From: an uncultured Eubacteriales bacterium
GTDB taxonomy: Bacteria > Bacillota > Clostridia > Oscillospirales > QAMX01
Direction of reading: 5' to 3'
NCBI GenBank assembly: GCA_934546935.1
Contig: CAKTEH010000007.1
Span: 65,531-129,530, forward strand
DNA length: 64,000 nt
A program made the position numbers and the translations under genes. This document shows positions 18,852-26,624 of this stretch, in pieces. A model generated the notes under the pieces. The model was not told the DNA's origin. It saw only the letters and a program-made list of their open reading frames with translations, and did no database searches. Numbering within the stretch: the first letter of the stretch is position 1; each line of letters opens with the position of its first letter.

Positions 18852-19282
18852 ATATTCGAACGCTATTACGTACATTTATTCAACATTTTTTCATCATCTA
18901 TGCATTTTCCATGATCATAACCCCTGTTTTCTGCATGATATTCGCCATTGATGTACAGTTTCCTGTCCATTATTTCTGGCAGATGATGAGTTTTTCCCTG
19001 CTGGCGGATATGCCGCTTTTGATTTTTTACTCGTCCAGAGAGCTTAGCCGCAGGCAATGGATAATTCGCAGCATCGTTCATACGCTTGTGCTGGAATGCG
19101 CGCTTATGTATGCGGGCTTCCGGCTTGGCCTGTATGCTGGTTTTGCAGGCGGGCTAATATTTTTTTCCTGCATCCTGATGGCGGACGTTGGGGTGCGGTT
19201 GCTCAATTATCTCAGGGATCGGGAATTGACGGAATCGATTAACCGGCATTTGCGCGATCGCCGGGGCGCCGGGGACGAATAA
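18848..19282 (+). CDS. DUF3021 family membrane protein
   Basis: 144 residues with about four transmembrane helices and a charged C-terminal tail (DRRGAGDE). DUF3021 proteins are encoded with LytTR regulators and are thought to hold or modulate the regulator at the membrane. The ATGA overlap with the LytTR gene supports that partnership. The ABC exporter genes that follow are the likely targets. No catalytic residues are apparent. Confidence 0.8.
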   Translation: MNIRTLLRTFIQHFFIIYAFSMIITPVFCMIFAIDVQFPVHYFWQMMSFSLLADMPLLIFYSSRELSRRQWIIRSIVHTLVLECALMYAGFRLGLYAGFAGGLIFFSCILMADVGVRLLNYLRDRELTESINRHLRDRRGAGDE

Positions 19283-19354
19283 TCGGGGAAGGCATTACCA
19301 AAACCCCTTGAATTTGCAAGCTGCAGCTTTTTTGGTTTGGGAAAGGACAAAAGT

Positions 19355-20269
19355 ATGGAAGAAATTATTTCCATTTCGCATTTGAGTAAAAGCTTCGGTG
19401 AAGTAAAAGCCGTGCAGGATTTAAGCTTTCGCGTCCGGAAAGGGGAATTATTCGCTTTTCTTGGCGTCAATGGCGCGGGAAAGAGTACGACGATTTCTAT
19501 CTTGTGCGGGCAATTGGAAAAGGATTCCGGCCAGGTCCGCATTGCCGGGATGGATATTGACCGGGACGGACAGAAGATCCGAAGGGAAATAGGAGCGGTT
19601 TTTCAGGCATCGGCGCTTGACCGGGCGCTGAGCGTTCGGGAGAATCTACGTAGCCGTGCGGCGTTGTATGGGATCACCGGAAGGGCATTTTCTGTGCGGC
19701 TTGCGGAGCTTTGTACGCTTTTGGGTTTTGAGGCGCTACTGCACCGGCCTTTAGGAAAGCTTTCCGGGGGACAGCGCCGCAGGATCGATATTGCCCGGGC
19801 GCTGCTGCACCGGCCAGAAATTCTGATCTTGGATGAACCGACAACCGGCCTGGATCCGCAGACCCGGCATGCAGTCTGGGATGCCGTGGAACGGCTGCGG
19901 CGTGAAGAGGGAATGACGGTCTTTTTAACGACGCATTATATGGAAGAAGCGGCAGACGCAGATTATGTTGTAATTCTTGACCATGGGCGTATTGCTGCGG
20001 AAGGTGCGCCGTTGGAATTGAAAAACACCTATACAGGGGATTTTATTACGCTTTATGGCGTGCAGGAACAGCAGGTACGGATGCTCGAAAGGCCATATGA
20101 GAAGCTGCGCGGCGGCTATCAGGTTGTGGTTCCCGATACGGCGGCAGCGACTGCGCTGATCCAGGCGCATCCCGAAATTTTCAGGGATTATGAGATTATC
20201 AAAGGAAAGATGGATGATGTATTCCTGGCTGTTACCGGCAGGAAGTTGGAAGGGGGAGCGGAAAAATGA
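19355..20269 (+). CDS. ABC exporter ATP-binding protein
   Basis: 304 residues. Walker A GVNGAGKST (near 37-45), signature LSGGQRRR, Walker B LILDEPTTGLDP and an H-loop TTHYMEEA are intact, in the DrrA/CcmA-like class that pairs with ABC-2 permeases. The C-terminal 80 residues form the extra domain usual for this class. The ATG at 19355 follows AAAGGA; a TTG at 19337 is less likely. It overlaps the permease gene by four bases. It probably exports a drug, peptide or lipid; substrate unknown. Confidence 0.92.
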   Translation: MEEIISISHLSKSFGEVKAVQDLSFRVRKGELFAFLGVNGAGKSTTISILCGQLEKDSGQVRIAGMDIDRDGQKIRREIGAVFQASALDRALSVRENLRSRAALYGITGRAFSVRLAELCTLLGFEALLHRPLGKLSGGQRRRIDIARALLHRPEILILDEPTTGLDPQTRHAVWDAVERLRREEGMTVFLTTHYMEEAADADYVVILDHGRIAAEGAPLELKNTYTGDFITLYGVQEQQVRMLERPYEKLRGGYQVVVPDTAAATALIQAHPEIFRDYEIIKGKMDDVFLAVTGRKLEGGAEK

Positions 20270-21174
20270 AATCCTTTTATGCGCTGCTTCGACGTAATAC
20301 CCTGCTGTTTTTCAAGGATCGGGGAATGTTTTTTACTGCGCTGATTACGCCGATGATTTTGATTGTGCTGTTTATTACTTTCCTTGCGGACGTGTACCGG
20401 GATAGCTTCCGCAGCTGCATTCCACAGGGAATACAGGTGCCGGATGCCCTGGTAGAGGGTTTTGTCGGCGGTTGGCTGTTTTCTTCTCTGCTTGCTGTGT
20501 GCTGCGTAACGGTTGCCTTTTGCGCCAATATGATTATGATTCAGGATAAAGTTACCGGGGCCCGCCGCGACCTGTGTATCGCGCCGGTGTCAGGGTCTGT
20601 TCTGGGCCTTGGGTATTATTTTTCTACGGTATCGATTACCCTTTTGATTTGCCTTGCGGCGCTTGGGGCAAGCGCGGTATATCTTGCAGTGGTCGGATGG
20701 TATCTTTCTTTAGCGGATTTCATGTGGATTTTATTGGATGTGCTGCTTTTGGTTTTGTTTGGTACGGCGCTTTCTTCCGTGGTATGTTTTCCGCTGTCCA
20801 CGCAGGGGCAGATGTCGGCGGTCGGTACGATTGTCAGTGCGGGCTATGGCTTTATCTGCGGGGCCTATATGCCGGTTTCGCAGTTTTCAGCGGGGATTCA
20901 GAGATTCATCTCCTTCCTTCCTGGGACCTATGGGACCGGGCTGATGCATCAGCATTTCATGCATGGCGTATTTGCGCAGCTTGAAGGCCTGTCCTTCCCA
21001 AAGCAGGCGCTTGAAGCGCTGCAGACAGCGTTTGACTGCCGGCTCCAATTTTTTTCCCATGTTTTGACGCCGGCATCGATGTATTTGGTGCTTGGTGTAT
21101 CGGTCGCTGTGTTGATTTGCATCTACCTTCTGCAAAACTGGTATGCAGGAAAGAAAAAGATATCGCTTTTGTGA
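20266..21174 (+). CDS. ABC-2 type exporter permease
   Basis: 302 residues with about six transmembrane segments, a large first extracytoplasmic loop and the helix after TQGQMSAVGTIVSAGYGF typical of ABC-2 permeases. With the preceding ATPase it makes a two-gene exporter, regulated presumably by the LytTR/DUF3021 pair upstream. A hairpin at 21188-21225 follows. Confidence 0.9.
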   Translation: MKSFYALLRRNTLLFFKDRGMFFTALITPMILIVLFITFLADVYRDSFRSCIPQGIQVPDALVEGFVGGWLFSSLLAVCCVTVAFCANMIMIQDKVTGARRDLCIAPVSGSVLGLGYYFSTVSITLLICLAALGASAVYLAVVGWYLSLADFMWILLDVLLLVLFGTALSSVVCFPLSTQGQMSAVGTIVSAGYGFICGAYMPVSQFSAGIQRFISFLPGTYGTGLMHQHFMHGVFAQLEGLSFPKQALEALQTAFDCRLQFFSHVLTPASMYLVLGVSVAVLICIYLLQNWYAGKKKISLL

Positions 21175-21187
21175 ACTGCATTTTTTG

Positions 21188-21225
21188 TGCAGAACAGCCG
21201 CAGGTATACCTGCGGCTGTTCTGCA
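21188..21225 (+). terminator. Strong hairpin after the exporter operon
   Basis: A perfect 17-bp stem (21188-21204 with 21209-21225) and TATA loop. It lacks a following U-tract; six Ts precede it instead, so termination may be weak. Confidence 0.55.
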
Positions 21226-21327
21226 TAACTGTGCCTGCTCAGATATAGCCCTGTAAAAAAATTTTTGAGATATGCAATAAAATGCCTTCTCTGTGCGTTA
21301 ATAAGATAGAAAGGGGAGTTCTGTACA

Positions 21328-21885
21328 ATGATTTGCTTGACGCCGGTAAATGTCGGGAATACGGCCCGCAGTGTACAAGGTCTGGATGCATGGCTGTTGG
21401 AAACCGCACAGGGAGATACCTGCGCGTTTGCCCAGCTTTATACGCATACAAGCGCGGCCGTTTATGGATTTGCCCTTTCTATCTTAAAAAATGCGCATGA
21501 TGCGGAAGATGTACTGCATGATACCTTTTTAAGCATCCGCTCTGCGGCGCAGGGGTATCGTCCCATGGGAAAGCCGATGGCGTGGATTCTCACAATTGCC
21601 CGGAATCTGTGTATGGCGCGGCTTCGCCAGCGCAGCAGGGATGCGCAGCTTACCGGGCGTGAATGGGAAAGCCTGCCGGATGCAGATCCGGTGACGGACG
21701 CACAGGATCGGATGATTCTAGCGCAATATCTGCACGCGCTCAGCGATGAGGAAAGGCAAATTGTTACACTGCATGCCCTTGCCGGGTTCCGGCATCGGGA
21801 GATTGCGGAGATAATGGGCATGCCCTTGCCGACAGTCCTCTCCAAATATCACCGCGCGCTGAAAAAATTAAAGCAAAACTTATAA
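21328..21885 (+). CDS. ECF-type RNA polymerase sigma factor
   Basis: 185 residues. Sigma-2 region at about 25-95 (FAQLYTHTSAAVYGFALSILKNAHDAEDVLHDTF) and sigma-4 at about 125-180 (LSDEERQIVTLHALAGFRHREIAEIMG with an HTH). AAGGGG lies 11 bases upstream of the ATG. The next gene, 15 bases on, encodes a membrane protein with an RsgI-type domain and is its likely anti-sigma factor. Target promoters are unknown; such operons usually regulate themselves. Confidence 0.9.
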   Translation: MICLTPVNVGNTARSVQGLDAWLLETAQGDTCAFAQLYTHTSAAVYGFALSILKNAHDAEDVLHDTFLSIRSAAQGYRPMGKPMAWILTIARNLCMARLRQRSRDAQLTGREWESLPDADPVTDAQDRMILAQYLHALSDEERQIVTLHALAGFRHREIAEIMGMPLPTVLSKYHRALKKLKQNL

Positions 21886-21900
21886 AGGAGGACAGGGATA

Positions 21901-23403
21901 ATGACGAACAGGGAAGTGGAACGCAGGCTTGCCGGCGCCTTGGAGCGCCTTACCCCGGATGTTTTTGAAGCTGTCGTCTCCGGGCAGGAAGGGCAGAAAG
22001 GAAATCGGATTTTTATGATAGAAAGCAAAAAACGCAGGCCTTTGGCCAGCCGTATGGCCGGAATTGCCGCTGCACTGGTGCTGCTTCTGGGCGGCTTTGC
22101 CGGTGCCGGTGTTTATCAGGCAAATTACCGAGTGGCTTCTACGGTATCGCTGGATGTTAACCCAAGCATAGAAATCCAGGTGAATCGGAAGGAACATGTA
22201 CTGGCTGTCAACGCACTGAATGAAGATGGCCGGACGGTGATCGGGGATATGGACTTTCAGGGAAGCAGCCTTGAGATTACCCTCAATGCGCTGATCGGTT
22301 CCATGCTTCGCAACGGATATTTAAGCGAGCTTGCCAACTCAATTCTTGTTACCGTTGACGGAGATGACAGCGGTAAAACCATGCAGCTTCAGCAGAAACT
22401 GACAGAGGAGATCAACCTGCTGCTGCAGACACAGAGCTTCAGCGGCGCGGTATTGAGCCAGACACTCGTTCCGGACGCCGGGCTACAGGCGCTGGCGGAG
22501 CGTTATGGAATTACGCTGGGGAAAGCGCAGCTGATCCAGCAGCTGATTACGCAGAATACGCGTTATTCCTTTGCAGATTTGGCAGAGCTTTCCATTAATG
22601 AGTTGAATCTGCTGAGCGAATCGGGCGGTATCCAGTTGGAAAATATCAATTCTGTCGGTACGGCAAGCGATAAGGGCTATATCGGCTTTGAAAAAGCGAA
22701 GGAAGCCGCATTGGCGCATGCCGGTTTGGAAGCCGGTGGGATTTTGCACTTTGAATATGAAATGGACTATGAGCAGGGTGTTTTAGTCTATGAAATTGAA
22801 TTTGACTGCGATGGGTATTCCTATGATTATGATATCCATGCTTTAACCGGGGAAGTGCTGAGCTACCATCGCGAAGCGGATGACGATGGGATCTATCCTT
22901 ACTCCGGGAGTTGTGCTGACGGCTATATCGGGGGAGATGCTGCATTGGAAGCTGCCTGCGTCCATGCAGGCCTTACTATGGCGGACGTTTCGCTTATCAA
23001 ATGTGTTCTGGAGTACGATGATGGCGTGCCGCTGTATGAAATTGAATTCTATTCCGGCGGCTGTAAATATGAATATGAAATCCATGCTGGGGATGCAGGC
23101 GTAATCCAATATGGTTTCCGGCAGTATGATGCTGCTGGAGGGAATTGGCCTGCACAGACAGCTCAGCCGGATGCTGCTGCGGGCGATACGGCCCCTGTCA
23201 GTGCCGAACAGGCAAGGGATATCGCACTCGCCCATGCCGGTGTACTGCTGAGCGAAGCGTATAAACTGGAATGCGAGTTGGACTGGGAAGACGGCGTAAA
23301 AGTATACGAGGTAGAATTCAAATCCGCAGGGAAAGAATATTCCTATACCATTGCTGCCGCAGACGGGAGGATCATAGAATATGAGACGGAGCAGGATGAT
23401 TAA
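21901..23403 (+). CDS. RsgI-like anti-sigma factor with three PepSY-like repeats
   Basis: 500 residues. A cytoplasmic N-terminus of about 48 residues is followed by one transmembrane helix (51-72) and the juxtamembrane motif SLDVNPSIEIQVN (83-95) that defines the RsgI extracytoplasmic domain; in studied RsgI proteins the Asn-Pro bond here (87-88) is cut. The remainder holds a helical region and three PepSY-like repeats at about 258-330, 345-415 and 430-500, each with an E-x-E-F core (YEIEFDCDGY, YEIEFYSGGC, YEVEFKSAGK). It should bind the ECF factor encoded just upstream and release it upon an envelope signal. RsgI is usually paired with SigI, so the ECF pairing is less usual. The signal is unknown. 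Confidence 0.85.
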   Translation: MTNREVERRLAGALERLTPDVFEAVVSGQEGQKGNRIFMIESKKRRPLASRMAGIAAALVLLLGGFAGAGVYQANYRVASTVSLDVNPSIEIQVNRKEHVLAVNALNEDGRTVIGDMDFQGSSLEITLNALIGSMLRNGYLSELANSILVTVDGDDSGKTMQLQQKLTEEINLLLQTQSFSGAVLSQTLVPDAGLQALAERYGITLGKAQLIQQLITQNTRYSFADLAELSINELNLLSESGGIQLENINSVGTASDKGYIGFEKAKEAALAHAGLEAGGILHFEYEMDYEQGVLVYEIEFDCDGYSYDYDIHALTGEVLSYHREADDDGIYPYSGSCADGYIGGDAALEAACVHAGLTMADVSLIKCVLEYDDGVPLYEIEFYSGGCKYEYEIHAGDAGVIQYGFRQYDAAGGNWPAQTAQPDAAAGDTAPVSAEQARDIALAHAGVLLSEAYKLECELDWEDGVKVYEVEFKSAGKEYSYTIAAADGRIIEYETEQDD

Positions 23404-23408
23404 AAGTA

Positions 23409-23437
23409 GAAATCCCGTAGCCGTATAACGGGATTTC
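23409..23437 (+). terminator. Short hairpin after the anti-sigma gene
   Basis: A perfect 10-bp stem (GAAATCCCGT at 23409-23418 with 23428-23437) with a 9-base loop, six bases after the stop codon. There is no T-tract. Confidence 0.4.
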
Positions 23438-23463
23438 CGCACAGGGCTTTGTTGGTGCGATGA

Positions 23464-23592
23464 CGCCCGGGGCGCTTTTGTATTTATAAGACTCCCCGGG
23501 CGGGACGGTGTAAGCGCCGTTATGGGCAGTACGGCAGATTCTGGCAGCTAAGGTGCGCTCCTGCCGGAGGACCGTGTGCAACGGCGCTTTTT
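23464..23592 (+). ncRNA. Tandem structured elements in a long intergenic region
   Basis: Stem A pairs 23464-23472 with 23494-23502 (9 perfect bp, CGCCCGGGG). Stem B pairs 23512-23521 with 23580-23589 (10 perfect bp, AAGCGCCGTT); it encloses further complementary pieces (ACGGCAG...CTGCCGG, 58-base interior) and runs into TTTTT at 23588-23592. This could be a multibranch attenuator or riboswitch, or just an elaborate terminator. The antiporter gene starts 340 bases downstream. I did not recognise a known riboswitch core. Confidence 0.35.
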
Positions 23593-23929
23593 GCCTGCGC
23601 AAATATATATGCGGCTTCAGCACAAAGTTTGGGATTATGCTGGGATTCGGGTAGGAAACCCTTTGTTGATTTCCTTTTTGATACTGAAAGCGGATATGCG
23701 TAGGATTGACGGGAATCCTGCCGTTTTTCCTGAGGCCAAAATGCGGACAGTTGGTTTCCGTGCAGGACGAAAGCATAACAAATTGATTTAAAACCAGGAT
23801 AGGAGAAGCGGAATTCTTGTGGAATCTATGCCTTGAAAGCGGCTGCGCGTGGGTCTATAATTAGGCAGGCTGGGAGAAGGACGGTATGTACTTTTTCCGG
23901 CTTCATCACAGGATAAAGAAGGGTTATAT
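23593..23929 (+). other. Intergenic region upstream of the antiporter gene
   Basis: 337 bases with no convincing gene; it must contain the antiporter promoter unless the structured element at 23464-23592 is its leader. Nothing else stands out. Confidence 0.4.
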
Positions 23930-25261
23930 TTGGAGACCATTTTGAACATAGCCGTTGCATTGACGGCTGGCCTGTTTCTCTCCCGCTTTGTTAAGCCGCT
24001 GAAGCTGCCCGCGGTAACCGGCTACTTAATCGCCGGAATTTTAATCGGGCCGTATTGCCTGGGCGCGCTCGGTGTGCCGGGTCTCGGTTTTTCTTCCATT
24101 GCGCAGGTGCAAAGCTTCAGTCTGCTGAGTGATATCGCGCTGGGATTTATCGCCTTTGCCATCGGCAATGAATTCCGGCTTTCCCAGCTGAAGCAGACTG
24201 GGCGGCAGGCTGCCGTAATCGGCGTTTTTCAGGCGCTTGTTGCCACCGTGTTCGTAGACGCCGCGTTGATTGCGCTGCACTTCGCCATGCCGGATAAAAT
24301 TTCCCTTGCCGCAGCGATCACGCTCGGCGCTATTGCGGCCGCGACGGCGCCAGCCGCAACATTGATGGTAGTGCGCCAGTATAAGGCAAAGGGCAAGCTG
24401 ACGGATCTGCTGCTTCCGATCGTCGCCTTGGATGATGCGGTTGGATTGGTGGTATTTGCGGTTTCCTTCGGTGTTGCAAAGGCGCTGTCAAGCGGAAATT
24501 TCGATCTTGTTTCCGTTTTGGCTGAACCGCTGGTAGAAATTGTGTTCTCCCTTGCGCTTGGCTTTATTATGGGCGCGTTGTTTTCCGTTGCGGAGAAATT
24601 TTTTAAATCCAATAGCAAACGCCTCTCTCTCGCTGTTACGGCGGTTATCCTGACAGTTGGGCTTTCAAAGCTGGAATTTATGCTCGGCCCTGTACATGTC
24701 GGGTTTTCTTCACTGCTCGTTTGCATGATGCTGGGTACAGTATTTTGCAATATCTGTGATTTTTCAGCTGAAATCATGGAAAAAACGGATAAATGGACTG
24801 CTCCGCTGTTTATCCTTTTCTTTGTTATAAGCGGCGCCGAGCTGGAGTTGGGTGTGTTTGCAGATCTGGCAATTGTAGGCATTGGCTTGCTGTATATCCT
24901 GACCCGTTCTCTCGGCAAGTATTTTGGCGCCCGGTGGAGCGCTGGGTTTATGCACTGCGAAGAGAATATCCGAAGATATCTGGGTATTACGCTTTTTCCG
25001 CAGGCAGGCGTTGCGCTTGGGATGGCGATGACTGTCCAGGAATTGGGCGCGGAGGGTTCTATTATCCGCAACATTGTCCTTTTTGGCGTGCTGATTTACG
25101 AATTGGTTGGGCCGTTGCTGACAAAAATCGCCTTGACAAAAGCGGGAGATATCCATCCGAAGGAGACGGCCGGGTCGAGTACAACCATTACGGCTGTAAA
25201 TCTTCCGCTGACGGCCGCTGCCGTTGCTTCTGCACCTGTTGAAGACGAGGATGACGACTAA
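23930..25261 (+). CDS. CPA2-type cation:proton antiporter
   Basis: 443 residues, about twelve transmembrane helices, with the Kef/NhaS-type fold: LPAVTGYLIAGILIGP (27-42) and a helix with TLGAIAAATAPAAT near 134-147, followed by ALDDAVGLVVF, whose paired aspartates are typical of ion binding. It should exchange Na+ or K+ for protons. There is no C-terminal RCK/TrkA domain, only a short acidic tail ending EDEDDD. The TTG at 23930 is preceded by GAAGGG at good spacing; no ATG lies near. It may sit downstream of a structured leader. Confidence 0.85.
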   Translation: METILNIAVALTAGLFLSRFVKPLKLPAVTGYLIAGILIGPYCLGALGVPGLGFSSIAQVQSFSLLSDIALGFIAFAIGNEFRLSQLKQTGRQAAVIGVFQALVATVFVDAALIALHFAMPDKISLAAAITLGAIAAATAPAATLMVVRQYKAKGKLTDLLLPIVALDDAVGLVVFAVSFGVAKALSSGNFDLVSVLAEPLVEIVFSLALGFIMGALFSVAEKFFKSNSKRLSLAVTAVILTVGLSKLEFMLGPVHVGFSSLLVCMMLGTVFCNICDFSAEIMEKTDKWTAPLFILFFVISGAELELGVFADLAIVGIGLLYILTRSLGKYFGARWSAGFMHCEENIRRYLGITLFPQAGVALGMAMTVQELGAEGSIIRNIVLFGVLIYELVGPLLTKIALTKAGDIHPKETAGSSTTITAVNLPLTAAAVASAPVEDEDDD

Positions 25262-25287
25262 AAAGAAGAAAATCCTCGAAGGCCGCA

Positions 25288-25458
25288 TCCAGGATAAGAA
25301 AATACAAATCGAAGAAACGGCTGATTTTCCGCAATATGTTGTTGTTTTTTCTTGCGTTGTACTAAGCAGTTCTCGGAAAAAAGCCTCGTTTTTCGGCGCT
25401 TATGCATTTTGCCCTGTAGGCTGTCCTACAGGGCAAAATTTATGTTTTCCTATCTGGA
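25288..25458. repeat. Palindromic intergenic element, copy 1
   Basis: 171 bases bounded by imperfect inverted ends (TCCAGGATAAGAAAATACAA and the complement of TATGTTTTCCTATCTGGA). It contains a 15-bp perfect stem (25406-25420 with 25425-25439). The same layout occurs at 34271-34375. Relative to that copy it has an extra 60-odd bases in which a segment like CGAARAAACGGCTGATTTT is partly repeated. It lies between convergent genes. Confidence 0.7.
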
Positions 25459-25493
25459 ACCCGCGAAAAAGCGGCGGCTTTTTCGCGGGTTTT
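25458..25493. terminator. Bidirectional terminator between antiporter and flavoredoxin genes
   Basis: A perfect 15-bp stem (25458-25472 with 25477-25491) with loop GGCG; the stem itself contains A- and T-runs, suiting both converging transcripts. Confidence 0.8.
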
Positions 25494-25507
25494 GCTATAG
25501 GCGTATT

Positions 25508-26086
25508 TTAAATCTCCGCCGTCCATTTTTCCTGCGGGAAACCCCATGCACCCAGGCTTTCGCCGTTCCATGAAAAATAGGTGCTGCAGGTTGTGCATAC
25601 CGGCGCAATGCGGCGCATAAGCGTTTCGATATCTTCGCCCTGCGTCAGCGTTTCATCAACAAGGACGTTGCGGATTTTACACAGGAAAATTTCACCACTG
25701 TCTAATTGAATGGATTGCGCAACTTCAAGTTCAAAAGCGACCGGGCTTTGCGAAAGGATTGGGACGTCCAGTACCTGTCCTTTTTCTGTTGTAAGCGGTA
25801 TACTGGACTTCTGATTTGAATATCCTTCAGTATTACCCAACTTATCAGCCAAAGGAAGGAGTGCCTGTGTTACAAGGTTTGCAGAAAAAATGCCGTTTGC
25901 ATGAATACGGTCTTTTGTCAGCTTTTTGCCTTCAATACAGGCCATAATACCCAGTTGTGAATCCCAATAATAGCTTATCCAGCAGAATAAACCAAAGTTC
26001 GGCGTTCCATCTTCTTTGTAAGTACCATATAAAAACAGAGTCTGCGGGCAGAAATCGTTGGAGATGGGCATAGATTTTTTTGCCAT
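25508..26086 (-). CDS. Flavoredoxin / flavin reductase family protein
   Basis: 192 residues of the FMN-binding split-barrel flavoredoxin family (TLFLYGTYKEDGTPNFGLFCW at the N-terminus; SANLVTQALLPLAD, FELEVAQSIQLDSGEIFLCKI further on). Relatives bind FMN and pass electrons or reduce flavin. A cluster of Cys (VCTTCSTYF) near the C-terminus is notable. The ATG at 26086 follows AGGAGG. It is 33 bases downstream of a marR gene on the same strand, so its expression is probably controlled by that regulator, perhaps in oxidative or aromatic-compound stress (inference). Confidence 0.85.
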   Translation of the reverse strand: MAKKSMPISNDFCPQTLFLYGTYKEDGTPNFGLFCWISYYWDSQLGIMACIEGKKLTKDRIHANGIFSANLVTQALLPLADKLGNTEGYSNQKSSIPLTTEKGQVLDVPILSQSPVAFELEVAQSIQLDSGEIFLCKIRNVLVDETLTQGEDIETLMRRIAPVCTTCSTYFSWNGESLGAWGFPQEKWTAEI

Positions 26087-26119
26087 GTTTTTCCTCCTGC
26101 ACAAGTGTGTGCTGCTTCC

Positions 26120-26548
26120 TTAAAAGTCTTCGAGGTTCCTTAAAATACGCTTCAGCTGCATTTCCAGCTCCGTGATTTCAGAGTCCGAAAAGCCACGGTA
26201 GAAAATGCGGTTCATTTCTTCGCTTACGGCTTCATAGGTATCATAATGCATACGTGCCTGCTGTGTCAGCACAATGTGAATCTGCCGGCGGTCGGAAGCG
26301 GAATTGCAGCGCAGTATAAGTCCTTCCTTTTCCAGACGGTCCAACATGCCGGTCAAAGTAGTCTTTGCAAGGCCGGTTCGAGTTGCAAGCTCGCGGATAG
26401 GGAGCCTGTCCTCCTGCCAAAGGACGTATAAAATTCGTCCCTGCGCACCGTTAAACGCATCAATCCCGGCTTTTTGCAATAGTTTTTCAAAAACACGTCC
26501 CTGAATCTGCTTGATTTGCGTAATCAGGAATCCTCCGTTTGTTTTCAT
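26120..26548 (-). CDS. MarR-family transcriptional regulator
   Basis: 142 residues with the winged helix of MarR proteins: LPIRELATRTGLAKTTLTGMLDRL (HTH, about 49-72) and the wing containing SASDRRQIHIVLT. It is the first gene of a two-gene unit with the flavoredoxin gene. A near-perfect 18-bp palindrome covers its own -10 box (26575-26592), strongly suggesting autorepression relieved by a ligand or oxidant. Confidence 0.92.
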   Translation of the reverse strand: MKTNGGFLITQIKQIQGRVFEKLLQKAGIDAFNGAQGRILYVLWQEDRLPIRELATRTGLAKTTLTGMLDRLEKEGLILRCNSASDRRQIHIVLTQQARMHYDTYEAVSEEMNRIFYRGFSDSEITELEMQLKRILRNLEDF

Positions 26549-26573
26549 GAGCGTCGCGACACCTCATATACAG

Positions 26574-26602
26574 ATAGTACTATATAGAACTAATTTTGTC
26601 AA
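26574..26602 (-). promoter_or_regulatory. marR promoter with overlapping palindromic operator
   Basis: On the minus strand: TTGACA (26597-26602), 17 bases, TACTAT (26574-26579). The palindrome TAGTACTATATAGAACTA (26575-26592) has a single mismatched pair and covers the -10 box and half the spacer, as expected of a MarR repressor site. Confidence 0.8.
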
Positions 26603-26624
26603 TAGATTTTTGTTTTATACGCAG

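Noticed and set aside
26246..26504. Plus-strand frames opposite marR
   Set aside because: Shadows of the MarR gene, which has clear domain support on the minus strand.
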